NCBI GenBank assembly: GCA_910584715.1
Contig: CAJUAN010000001.1
Span: forward strand, 144,186-208,185
Origin: an uncultured Oscillospiraceae bacterium
GTDB lineage: Bacteria > Bacillota > Clostridia > Oscillospirales > Ruminococcaceae
Direction: 5' to 3'
Length of the DNA: 64,000 nucleotides
The notes under the pieces are model-generated. The model was given only the letters and a program-made list of their open reading frames with translations. It ran no database searches and was not told the DNA's origin. This document shows positions 51,006 through 59,558 of this stretch, one piece after another; position 1 is the stretch's first letter, and every line of letters begins with the position of its first letter. Made by a program: the position numbers and the translations under genes.

Positions 51006-52481
51006 ATGTTGTATCCGTCAAAGGAAGAGGTAAAAAAACTTCTGTCAAGCTATAAGACTGTACCCGTTTTCTACGAACTGCTTATCGACAACTGCACTCC
51101 GGTGGGGCTTTTTGCGGTACTCAAAGAAAAATACGAAAATTGCTTTATTCTGGAAAGCGTTGACAATTCCGAACAATGGGGACGGTACTCCTTTATCGGC
51201 ATTGACCCAAAGACTGAAATACGCATTTACGGGGACGAGGCTCAGATAATCAGAGGCGGGAACTGCGAGACGAAAAAGTGTCCCGATCCTATAAAGCTGT
51301 TCAACGAGATGCTCAGCGAGCGCACCTCCCCCGTTTTCATGAACAGACCCAAGCTTACGGGCGGTCTTATAGGATATTTCGGATACGATACGGTGCGGCG
51401 GTTTGAGAAAAGGCTTGTCAGCGTCCCCGAGGACGACCTGAAAATGCCCGACTCAAATATGTTCCTTTACGACCAGATCGTCGCTTACGATCACCTTACA
51501 AACAAAGCGGTGATCATTCTCAACATAAACGTGGGCGAGGATGTTGACGCAAAGTACGAAGAGTACATCAGCAAAACCATTAAAATAGGCAGGCTCCTTA
51601 CAGAAAGCAAACCGTCGACTGCTCCTCACGGAAATAACGGCGGCGGAGAAATAAAGGTCGCTTCAAACGTTACAAAAGAGGAATACATCAAAATGGTCGA
51701 GACAGCCAAGGAGCATATTCTGGACGGAGATATAAGCCAGGTGGTGCTTTCCCAAAGGTTTGAGATCGAAAATCCGCCCGTGCCGTTTGACGTTTACCGT
51801 ATGCTCCGTTCAACCAATCCGTCCCCGTATCTTTATTATTTCGACCACAAGGACTACTGCATAGCTGGAGCTTCTCCCGAAATGCTGGTAAGCGTTACAG
51901 ACGGCTCCGTCGTTACAAAGCCGATTGCGGGAACAGTCGGCAGAGGCGCTACCGACGCCGAGGACAAAGCGCTTGAAAAGCAGCTCCTGAACGACCCCAA
52001 GGAACGGGCGGAGCACACAATGCTCGTTGACCTTGGCAGAAACGATGTGGGAAAGGTCTGCGGCTTCGGTACTGTAAGCGTTACCGACTTTATGCGTGTG
52101 GAACGCTACTCAAAGGTAATGCACCTTGTTTCGGACGTTCAGGGAAAGCTTGCTGACGGAAAAACAGCTCTCGACGCGCTTATGTCGGTTCTTCCCGCGG
52201 GAACGCTTTCCGGCGCGCCCAAGGTAAGGGCTATGGAGATAATCGACGAGCTTGAAAACAAAAAGCGCGGGCTTTACGGAGGGACTGTCGGGTACCTTGC
52301 TTTCAGCGGCAACATCGACACCTGTATCGCAATAAGGACTGTGCTTTTCAGAAACGGCAAGGCTTACGTTCAGGCGGGCGCAGGAATCGTTTACGACAGC
52401 GTTCCCGAAAAGGAATACGAGGAAACAAAGAACAAGGCTCTTGCAGTCGTAAATGCGATCGCTGAAGCGGCTGATCTGTAA
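51006..52481 (+). CDS. trpE: Anthranilate synthase component I
   Basis: Converts chorismate to anthranilate with ammonia supplied by the TrpG domain; first enzyme of tryptophan synthesis. At 491 residues it is normal length. FILESVDNSEQWGRYSFIG carries the Trp feedback-site elements, and the chorismate-binding core has LSQRFEI, SPYLYYFDHKD, IAGASPEMLV, KPIAGTVGRG, LVDLGRNDVGKV, LSGAPKVRAMEIIDELE and AGAGIVYDSVPEKEYEET. AGGAG precedes ATG. It is the first gene after the T-box; TrpGD follows 13 bases later. Confidence 0.97.
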   Translation: MLYPSKEEVKKLLSSYKTVPVFYELLIDNCTPVGLFAVLKEKYENCFILESVDNSEQWGRYSFIGIDPKTEIRIYGDEAQIIRGGNCETKKCPDPIKLFNEMLSERTSPVFMNRPKLTGGLIGYFGYDTVRRFEKRLVSVPEDDLKMPDSNMFLYDQIVAYDHLTNKAVIILNINVGEDVDAKYEEYISKTIKIGRLLTESKPSTAPHGNNGGGEIKVASNVTKEEYIKMVETAKEHILDGDISQVVLSQRFEIENPPVPFDVYRMLRSTNPSPYLYYFDHKDYCIAGASPEMLVSVTDGSVVTKPIAGTVGRGATDAEDKALEKQLLNDPKERAEHTMLVDLGRNDVGKVCGFGTVSVTDFMRVERYSKVMHLVSDVQGKLADGKTALDALMSVLPAGTLSGAPKVRAMEIIDELENKKRGLYGGTVGYLAFSGNIDTCIAIRTVLFRNGKAYVQAGAGIVYDSVPEKEYEETKNKALAVVNAIAEAADL

Positions 52482-52494
52482 GGGAGTGAATAAA

Positions 52495-54129
52495 ATGATT
52501 TTGATGATAGATAACTATGACAGCTTTACTTACAATCTTTACCAGCAAATAGGCTCTCTTTATCCCGACATCAGAGTAATAAGGAACGACGAGATAACCG
52601 TTGAAGAGATTGCCGCACTAAAGCCGGAGGCTCTGATAATCTCTCCGGGACCAGGATATCCTGCGGACGCGGGCATATCTGTGGAAGCTATCAAGAGATT
52701 CAGCGGAGAGATACCCATTCTCGGCATATGCCTCGGTCATCAGGCTATCGCGGAGGCGTTCGGCGGAAAAATTGTCCGAGCCAAAACGCCCATGCACGGC
52801 AAGGGTACCGAAATAAGCGTAAATACGGACTGTCCTATATTTGCGGGACTTCCCGACAGGATAACCGCCGCAAGGTATCACTCGCTTGTGGCTGACAGCA
52901 TAACGCTTCCCGTCTGCCTGAGAGTTACCGCAACGGACGGAGACGGTCAGATAATGGCTCTCAGGCACAAGGAGCACCCCACCTACGGCGTGCAGTTCCA
53001 CCCCGAATCCATTCTCACCGAATACGGCTCAAGCATAGTTTCCTCGTTCCTGTGCGACGTAGCGGGAATCAAAAATGCTGACAGAGAAGTTGTCTCCATG
53101 CCGAAAGAAAAAAGGAACGCTCTTAAAAAATACATCGCCAAAGCCGCGGACGGCTCTCACCTTACCGAGGAGGAAGCCGAAAGCGCCATGAACATCATTA
53201 TGTCCGACGGAGCTACCGACGCGCAGATAGCCTCACTGCTGACGGCCATGCGCCGTAACGGCGAGACTATCGAGGAAATCACTGGTTTTGCAAGAACCAT
53301 GAGAAAAAAAGCGAACGTAGTTCCCTCAGCAAAATCCGCGGTTGACATCGTGGGTACGGGCGGAGACGTTTCAAACACCTTTAACATCTCCACCACCGCC
53401 TCGTTCGTTATCGCGGGCGCGGGACTCAACGTCGCAAAGCATGGCAACAGAAGCGTTTCAAGCAAAAGCGGCGCGGCGGACGTTCTCGAGGCTATGGGCG
53501 TAAAGCTCGACCTTACTCCGGCAAAGGCTGCCGCCTGCATGAACGAGGCAGGTATATCGTTCCTGTTTGCTCCCTCATTCCACAAGGCAATGAAGTTTGT
53601 TGCTCCCGCGCGGCGCGAGACCGGCATAAGAACGGCGTTCAACATTCTCGGTCCCCTTGCCAATCCCGCTCTTTCGGACTATATCCTGCTTGGCGTTTAC
53701 GACGAAAGTTTGCTTGAAATAATGGCAAAGGTACTGATGAATCTGGGCGTAAAGGGCGCAATGATAGTTTACGGCGACGGACTTGACGAAGTGACCGTAT
53801 GCGGGACAACAACGGTCTGCGAGCTTCGGGGCAGGAAGCTTATCAAGTATGAGATAACCCCTGAGGATTACGGCATAAGGACTGCTCTGAGATCGGAGAT
53901 AACCGGCGGTACGCCATCGGACAATGCTAAAATAACACTTGACATACTTACAGGCAAGGAAAAAGGCGCAAAACGGGATATAGTCCTGCTTAATGCGGGC
54001 TGCGCAATCTATTGCACAGGAGCCGCCGCAACTATCGAGGACGGCATAAAAATGGCGCGGCAGTCCATTGACAGCGGCACGGCTTATGCTAAATTTGAGA
54101 AAATGAAAGAATTTACAAACAGAAGCTGA
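52495..54129 (+). CDS. trpGD: Fused anthranilate synthase glutaminase/phosphoribosyltransferase
   Basis: A natural fusion of 544 residues. The N-terminal 190 residues are the TrpG glutamine amidotransferase (IDNYDSFTYNLYQQIG, ISPGPGYP, GICLGHQAIAEAFGG with the catalytic Cys, YGVQFHPES with the His/Glu). A linker with VVSMPKEKRN joins it to TrpD, anthranilate phosphoribosyltransferase (SDGATDAQIASLLTAMR, VDIVGTGGD, NISTTASFVIAGAG, KHGNRSVSSKSGAADVLEA, FAPSFHKAMKFV, RTAFNILGPLANP). ATG 52495 follows GGGAG; 14 upstream codons overlap trpE. Fusion of G and D is known in some bacteria. No frameshift separates the parts. Confidence 0.96.
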   Translation: MILMIDNYDSFTYNLYQQIGSLYPDIRVIRNDEITVEEIAALKPEALIISPGPGYPADAGISVEAIKRFSGEIPILGICLGHQAIAEAFGGKIVRAKTPMHGKGTEISVNTDCPIFAGLPDRITAARYHSLVADSITLPVCLRVTATDGDGQIMALRHKEHPTYGVQFHPESILTEYGSSIVSSFLCDVAGIKNADREVVSMPKEKRNALKKYIAKAADGSHLTEEEAESAMNIIMSDGATDAQIASLLTAMRRNGETIEEITGFARTMRKKANVVPSAKSAVDIVGTGGDVSNTFNISTTASFVIAGAGLNVAKHGNRSVSSKSGAADVLEAMGVKLDLTPAKAAACMNEAGISFLFAPSFHKAMKFVAPARRETGIRTAFNILGPLANPALSDYILLGVYDESLLEIMAKVLMNLGVKGAMIVYGDGLDEVTVCGTTTVCELRGRKLIKYEITPEDYGIRTALRSEITGGTPSDNAKITLDILTGKEKGAKRDIVLLNAGCAIYCTGAAATIEDGIKMARQSIDSGTAYAKFEKMKEFTNRS

Positions 54130-54151
54130 ACCCTTTAAAAGGAGCAAAATA

Positions 54152-54940
54152 ATGATACTTGACGATATCATCGAAAAAAGAAAAGAGCAGCTTGCGCGGG
54201 ATATGGCAGCCGTCCCCCCTGCGGAGGTAAGGGCTGCCGCGGAGAAAGCGGCTCTGACCGACACGGGACGAAGTTTCAAAACGGCTTTGACCTCGCTTCC
54301 CTCCCCTGCTATTATTGCGGAGGTGAAAAAGGCTTCCCCCTCAAAGGGAATTATCAGCGAGGATTTTCGTCCTGCGGAACAGGCTGCCGCGTATCAGGCT
54401 GCGGGAGCGGCGGCTATCTCCTGCCTTACCGAGGAATACTACTTTAAAGGCTCGGCAGAGATTTTCGGGCAGGTGCGCAGTACTGTAAATATTCCCATGC
54501 TTCGCAAGGACTTTATTATTGACCCTTATCAGATATACGAAGCGCGGGTCATAGGCGCGGACGCTGTACTGCTGATAGCGGCGGTACTGCCAACCGAAAC
54601 GCTGAGGGATTACCGCCTGCTTGCGGAATCTCTCGGCATGGACGTTCTTGCGGAAAGCCACACTAAAGAAGAGCTGCAAAAGGTCATTGACGCTGGCTGC
54701 ACCATATTCGGCATAAACAACCGCGACCTGAAAACCTTTGCGGTATCCCTTGAAAACACCAAACAACTTGCGGAACTTGTTCCACAAGGCGGTATCATAG
54801 TTTCGGAAAGCGGGATTTCCACGGCTGAAGATATGAAATTCCTTTCGGACTGCGGCGCAAACGCGGTACTTGTAGGAGAAACGCTGATGCGAAGCGGGAA
54901 CGTTAAAGATTCCATAAAGGAATTGAGGAGCCTGTTATGA
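54152..54940 (+). CDS. trpC: Indole-3-glycerol phosphate synthase
   Basis: Closes the indole ring: converts carboxyphenylamino-deoxyribulose phosphate to indole-3-glycerol phosphate. The 262-residue TIM barrel holds PAIIAEVKKASPSKG, ISCLTEEYYFKGS, MLRKDFIIDPYQIYEARVIG, VLAESHTKEEL, FGINNRDLKTFAVS, VSESGIS and VLVGETLMRS. The catalytic Lys and Glu (AEVKKASPS, TEEYYF) are present. AAGGAG precedes ATG. Its TGA overlaps the trpF ATG (ATGA). Confidence 0.97.
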   Translation: MILDDIIEKRKEQLARDMAAVPPAEVRAAAEKAALTDTGRSFKTALTSLPSPAIIAEVKKASPSKGIISEDFRPAEQAAAYQAAGAAAISCLTEEYYFKGSAEIFGQVRSTVNIPMLRKDFIIDPYQIYEARVIGADAVLLIAAVLPTETLRDYRLLAESLGMDVLAESHTKEELQKVIDAGCTIFGINNRDLKTFAVSLENTKQLAELVPQGGIIVSESGISTAEDMKFLSDCGANAVLVGETLMRSGNVKDSIKELRSLL

Positions 54941-55560
54941 CCGCCGTTAAGTTCTGCGGTCTGCGCCGCAGGGAGGATATAGAGTATGTCAACCTGACTC
55001 GTCCCGATTACGTCGGATTCATTCTTTCGGACGGTTTTAAACGGTCAGTAACAGCAGAGGAATTTTCGGTACTGCAAAAAGGTCTTGACAAAAATATTAA
55101 AAAAGTCGGCGTTTTTGTAAACGAACGTCCGAGTAAAGTTATAGAGCTTGCAAAACGTCTTGACGTTATACAGCTTCACGGCGACGAAGATTTTTCAACG
55201 GTTCTGTACTATTCGGAAAAAACAGAATGCGAGATATGGAAAGCGGTGCGGGCAAAAAATCCCGAAGATATAGAGCATTATCGCTGGGGTCACATTGACA
55301 AGCTTCTTATAGACAGCTTCAGCGAGAACGGCGTCGGCGGAACGGGAGTACGGATAAATACCGATGTTGTGACAAGCGCGGAAATTACCAAGCCGTTTTT
55401 TATCGCAGGAGGAATTACTGCGGAAAACGTTGCGGAGATTATAAAAAAAACCAAGCCGTTCGGTGTTGACATAAGCAGCGGCACCGAAACGGACGGCTTC
55501 AAGGACTTAAATAAAATGAAACAAATTATGCAGATTCTGAAGGAGGAAAATTTAAGGTGA
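54937..55560 (+). CDS. trpF: Phosphoribosylanthranilate isomerase
   Basis: Amadori rearrangement enzyme of the Trp pathway; a 207-residue TIM barrel. VKFCGLRRREDIEYV contains the catalytic Cys; YVGFILSDGFKR, VGVFVNERP, VIQLHGDED and VDISSGTETDGFKDLNKM, with the general-acid Asp in DISSG, complete the pattern. Its ATG overlaps the trpC stop and its TGA overlaps the trpB GTG, so C, F and B are translationally coupled. Confidence 0.95.
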   Translation: MTAVKFCGLRRREDIEYVNLTRPDYVGFILSDGFKRSVTAEEFSVLQKGLDKNIKKVGVFVNERPSKVIELAKRLDVIQLHGDEDFSTVLYYSEKTECEIWKAVRAKNPEDIEHYRWGHIDKLLIDSFSENGVGGTGVRINTDVVTSAEITKPFFIAGGITAENVAEIIKKTKPFGVDISSGTETDGFKDLNKMKQIMQILKEENLR

Positions 55561-56759
55561 AAGAAATGAATGGAAAGAAAGGACGCTTCGGGGATTTCGG
55601 CGGACAGTATGTTCCCGAAACAGTCATGAACGCCGTTAACGAGCTGGACGCGGCTTATGAAAAATACAGAAACGATCCCGATTTTATTGATGAGCTTAAA
55701 CGCTATTACCGCGACTATGCGGGCAGACCGTCCATGCTTTATTACGCGGAAAAAATGTCCAAGGACTTAGGCGGAGCGAAAATATATCTCAAACGCGAAG
55801 ACCTGAACCACACGGGCTCACACAAAATAAACAATGTTCTGGGACAGATACTTCTTGCGAAGCGCATGGGCAAGACCCGCGTTATCGCCGAAACAGGCGC
55901 GGGACAGCACGGCGTTGCCACTGCCACGGTATGCGCTCTGTTCGGCATGGAATGCCAGATCTATATGGGAGCGGAGGATATCGAGCGCCAGTCCCTTAAC
56001 GTGTACAGAATGGAGCTTCTGGGTGCGGGAGTCACCTCGATAAGCGAGGGCACCTCCACCCTGAAGGACGCTATCAACGCAGCCATGCGGGACTGGGCTG
56101 AAAATATCGAGACCACGTTCTACTGCATAGGCTCTGTTATGGGCCCACACCCCTACCCTGCTATGGTTCGTGATTTCCAGAAGATAATTTCCGAGGAAAT
56201 ACGCTCGCAGCTTACGGAAAAGGAGGGACGTCTTCCCGACTGCATCGTTGCCTGCGTAGGCGGCGGCTCCAACGCAATGGGGGCGTTCTATGACTTTATC
56301 GGGGATGAAAGCGTCCGTCTCGTTGGAGCGGAAGCGGCAGGTCTCGGGGTTGAATCCGGCAAGCACGCCGCTACCGCAGCAAAGGGTACTATGGGAATAT
56401 TCCACGGTATGAAGTCTCTTTTCCTGCAAAACGAGTTCGGTCAGATAGACCCGGTATATTCTATTTCGGCAGGACTGGATTACCCAGGTATAGGTCCCGA
56501 GCACGCAATGCTGCACCAAAAGGGGCGGGCGGAGTATGTTCCCGTTACCGACGAGGAGGCTGTATGCGCGTTTGAGTACCTTTCAAGGATAGAGGGAATA
56601 ATCCCCGCCATTGAATCGGCGCACGCAGTCGCAGCCGCGCTGAAGATCGCCCCGAAAATGGGCAAAGACCAGATTATGGTTATCAATCTTTCGGGACGCG
56701 GCGACAAGGACGTTTACTCGATAGCGCATTACCGCGGAAAAAACGTGATAAATTCCTAA
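55557..56759 (+). CDS. trpB: Tryptophan synthase beta chain
   Basis: PLP enzyme that joins indole and serine into tryptophan, 400 residues. Motifs are FGGQYVPETVMNAVNEL, LKREDLNHTGSHKINN with the PLP lysine in HKIN, AETGAGQHGVATATVCAL, GSVMGPHPYPAMVRDFQ, ACVGGGSNAMGAFYDF and LSGRGDKD. The GTG start overlaps the trpF stop and has AAGGAGG 10 bases upstream; the ATG 9 bases later is too far from it. This is the classical TrpB1 type, which pairs with TrpA. Confidence 0.97.
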   Translation: MKEMNGKKGRFGDFGGQYVPETVMNAVNELDAAYEKYRNDPDFIDELKRYYRDYAGRPSMLYYAEKMSKDLGGAKIYLKREDLNHTGSHKINNVLGQILLAKRMGKTRVIAETGAGQHGVATATVCALFGMECQIYMGAEDIERQSLNVYRMELLGAGVTSISEGTSTLKDAINAAMRDWAENIETTFYCIGSVMGPHPYPAMVRDFQKIISEEIRSQLTEKEGRLPDCIVACVGGGSNAMGAFYDFIGDESVRLVGAEAAGLGVESGKHAATAAKGTMGIFHGMKSLFLQNEFGQIDPVYSISAGLDYPGIGPEHAMLHQKGRAEYVPVTDEEAVCAFEYLSRIEGIIPAIESAHAVAAALKIAPKMGKDQIMVINLSGRGDKDVYSIAHYRGKNVINS

Positions 56760-56773
56760 TGGAGGTCAGACAA

Positions 56774-57568
56774 ATGAACAGAATAGATAAAACTCTGAAC
56801 GAACTGAAAAGCCGCGGTGAAAAGGCTCTGATCACCTTTGTCACGGCGGGAGACCCAGACCTTGAAACTACCGAGGAGCTTGTGCTGAAAATGTTTGAAA
56901 GCGGCTCCGATATCGTAGAAATAGGCGTGCCGTTCTCCGACCCGGTCGCCGAGGGAAAAATAATTCAGGAAGCAAGCCTGCGTTCCCTCGCCCACGGCAC
57001 AAACCTTACGAAAATTTTCGGTACCGTGGAAAATCTCCGCAAAAAAACCGATAAGCCGATATTACTTATGATGTACGTAAACACTATCTTCCGCTTCGGA
57101 ACTGAAAGCTTTTTCAGACTTTGCCGGGAAAAAGGCGTCGACGGCGTGATAGTACCCGACCTGCCATTTGAGGAGCGGGACGAGATACGCTCCTTTGCGG
57201 ACGATAACGGTATCATACCCATAAGCCTTGTCGCTCCCACGTCTCATCAAAGAATAGAAAGCATCGCCTCCGACGCCCGCGGCTTCCTGTACTGCGTTTC
57301 CTCTACAGGCGTAACGGGAACGAGAAACAGCTTCTCCACCGACTTCAACGAATTTTTCAGCGAAGTTAAAAAGAGCTGCAAGGTGCCTGCAATGGTGGGC
57401 TTTGGCATCTCAAACCCGGAACAGGCGGCGGAAATGAGCGTCTACTGCGACGGTATAATTGTAGGCAGCGCGATAGTTGATATAGTCGGAAAGCACGGAA
57501 AGGATTCCATACAAAAAGTTGGAGAATTTGTCCGCTCGCTTAAAGACGCGATCGTATCGCCCAAATAA
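56774..57568 (+). CDS. trpA: Tryptophan synthase alpha chain
   Basis: Splits indole-3-glycerol phosphate to indole, which channels to TrpB. The 264-residue TIM barrel has ALITFVTAGDPDLETTEELV, VEIGVPFSDPVAEGKIIQEA, LLMMYVNTIFRFG, GVIVPDLPFEE, LVAPTSHQRI, YCVSSTGVTGTRN and VGFGISNPEQAA. The Glu of VEIG is kept, but the catalytic Asp of the enterobacterial motif LADG reads Glu (VAEG). ATG 56774 follows GGAGG at 7 bases; ATG 56759 overlaps the trpB stop and lacks a site. It is the last gene of the trp operon. Confidence 0.95.
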   Translation: MNRIDKTLNELKSRGEKALITFVTAGDPDLETTEELVLKMFESGSDIVEIGVPFSDPVAEGKIIQEASLRSLAHGTNLTKIFGTVENLRKKTDKPILLMMYVNTIFRFGTESFFRLCREKGVDGVIVPDLPFEERDEIRSFADDNGIIPISLVAPTSHQRIESIASDARGFLYCVSSTGVTGTRNSFSTDFNEFFSEVKKSCKVPAMVGFGISNPEQAAEMSVYCDGIIVGSAIVDIVGKHGKDSIQKVGEFVRSLKDAIVSPK

Positions 57569-57598
57569 TCCGCTTAACACTTAATAATTATAGATATA

Positions 57599-57647
57599 AA
57601 AAGCTCCGAAGCAGCGCATACCGCCCTGTTTCGGAGCTTTTGTTTTA
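57599..57647 (+). terminator. Terminator between trpA and the convergent ABC operon
   Basis: AAAAGCTCCGAA (57599-57610) pairs with TTCGGAGCTTTT (57630-57641), followed by GTTTTATT; the opposite strand also has a short T-run. It may serve both operons. Confidence 0.85.
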
Positions 57648-59558
57648 TTCCAGCTCAAACGCGCCCGTATAGAGCCTGTAATACTGACCCTTTTCGGCGA
57701 TAAGCTTTTCGTGGCTTCCCCTCTCAATAATTCGTCCCTGTTCCAGAACCATTATCACATCGGAGTTCTTTACCGTGGAAAGCCTGTGAGCTATAACGAA
57801 AACCGTCCTGCCTTTCATAAGAGCGTCCATGCCCCGCTGAACCACCGCCTCGGTATGGGTGTCAATGGAGGAAGTAGCCTCGTCCAATATCATTACGGGA
57901 GAATCCGCAACAGCCGCCCGGCTGATAGCGAGAAGCTGCCGCTGTCCCTGAGAAAGATTGCTGCCGTTTTCGGTAAGCTCGGTATTGTAGCCCTTCGGCA
58001 GACGCGTGATAAAGTCGTGGGCTCCCGCAAGCTTGGCCGCCGCAACGCAGTCCTCGTCAGAAGCGTCAAGCCGTCCGTAGCGGATATTGTCCATGACCGT
58101 GCCTGTGAACAGATTGGTGTCCTGAAGAACTATACCCAAGCTGCGGCGCAGGTCGGCTTTTTTGATCTTGTTTATATTTATTCCGTCGTAGCGTATCTTA
58201 CCGTCCGCAATGTCGTAGAAACGGTTCAGCAGATTGGTAATAGTGGTTTTTCCCGCGCCCGTTGCGCCTACGAACGCAACCTTTTGTCCCGGCTCGGCAA
58301 ACAGCGTTACGTTGTGCAGTACCGTCTTGTTTTCCTCGTAGCCGAAGTCAACGTCGTCCAGAACAACGTCTCCGCAGAGTTTTGTGTAGGTAACGGAACC
58401 GTCTGCCTGATGCGGGTGCTTCCATGCCCACATACCTGTGCGCTCGGTGCATTCGGTGATAGCGCCGTTTTCCTCGCGGGCGTTTACCAAAGTAACATAG
58501 CCGTCGTCAACCTCCGGCTCGCGGTCGATGATATCGAAGATACGCTCCGTACCCGCAAGACCCATGATCACCGAGTTTATCTGGTGGGACACCTGACCGA
58601 TGTTTCCCGCAAACTGCTTTGTCATATTAAGGAAAGGCACTACAACGCTTATGCTTACAGCCATTCCCGAAATGCTCAGGTTAGGCACGTTATTGAGGTA
58701 CAGAAAACCTCCCACGATTGCAACCGCAACATAAAGAACGTTTCCAATATTGTTGAGGATAGGACCGAGAATATTGGCGTACTTGTTTGCTTTTTCCGAC
58801 TCGCGGAAAAGCTCGTCGTTGATGCGGTCAAAGTCGGCCTTGCTTTCTTCCTCATGGCAGAAAACCTTGACTACTTTCTGACCGTTCATAATTTCCTCGA
58901 TATAGCCCTCCTCCTTGCCGAGAGCTATCTGCTGGCTTACAAAGTACCGAGCCGAACCGCCCCCGACCTTTTTGGTAACAAGCAGCATTATAGCCACGCC
59001 CACAAGTACAACGATCGAGAGCCATACGCAGAAGTACAGCATTATGGAAAAAATCGTAACTACCGTCACCGCCGAAATAAGAAGCTGGGGGAAGCTTTGG
59101 GATACCATTTGCCTGAGGGTGTCGATATCGTTGGTGTAGTGGCTCATGATGTCGCCGTGATTGTTTGTGTCAAAAAACTTAACGGGAAGATTCTGCATAT
59201 TGTTGAACATCTTGACCCGAAGCTTTTTCAAAGTACCCTGGGTTATGACCGCCATTGTCTGATTGTAAATAAATCCCGAAGTCAGGGAAAGCACGTAGAA
59301 TACCGCCAGTATCAGCACGGAGCTTATGATAGCGTTTCCCACGGTCTCCCAGACCGCGCCGCTGTTCCAGCTTTCCTCAACCGAGGAGATGACTTTCTGC
59401 ATAAACACCGCGGGTATGGAACTTACAACGGCGTTGAAGATTATGCATACAAGCGTCAGCGGCATCAGAACCGGATAGAAGCCGAACAAAGTCTTTATAA
59501 GTCTGCCCGCCGTTCCTTTTTTTACCTTTACGGGACCTTTTTTCATTTCCTTGCTCAT
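57645..59558 (-). CDS. ABC exporter half-transporter, canonical nucleotide-binding domain
   Basis: A 637-residue fused membrane/ATPase subunit of the multidrug or peptide exporter type. There are six membrane segments in the N-terminal 330 residues and an insertion before the ATPase (about 345-395). The ATPase has Walker A FVGATGAGKTTITNL, signature LSQGQRQLLA, Walker B VMILDEATSSID with the catalytic Glu, and IAHRLSTV with the switch His. The signature is LSQGQ rather than LSGGQ. Its ATG overlaps the TGA of the partner gene (ATGA), so the two subunits form a heterodimer. Substrate unknown. Confidence 0.93.
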   Translation of the reverse strand: MSKEMKKGPVKVKKGTAGRLIKTLFGFYPVLMPLTLVCIIFNAVVSSIPAVFMQKVISSVEESWNSGAVWETVGNAIISSVLILAVFYVLSLTSGFIYNQTMAVITQGTLKKLRVKMFNNMQNLPVKFFDTNNHGDIMSHYTNDIDTLRQMVSQSFPQLLISAVTVVTIFSIMLYFCVWLSIVVLVGVAIMLLVTKKVGGGSARYFVSQQIALGKEEGYIEEIMNGQKVVKVFCHEEESKADFDRINDELFRESEKANKYANILGPILNNIGNVLYVAVAIVGGFLYLNNVPNLSISGMAVSISVVVPFLNMTKQFAGNIGQVSHQINSVIMGLAGTERIFDIIDREPEVDDGYVTLVNAREENGAITECTERTGMWAWKHPHQADGSVTYTKLCGDVVLDDVDFGYEENKTVLHNVTLFAEPGQKVAFVGATGAGKTTITNLLNRFYDIADGKIRYDGININKIKKADLRRSLGIVLQDTNLFTGTVMDNIRYGRLDASDEDCVAAAKLAGAHDFITRLPKGYNTELTENGSNLSQGQRQLLAISRAAVADSPVMILDEATSSIDTHTEAVVQRGMDALMKGRTVFVIAHRLSTVKNSDVIMVLEQGRIIERGSHEKLIAEKGQYYRLYTGAFELE

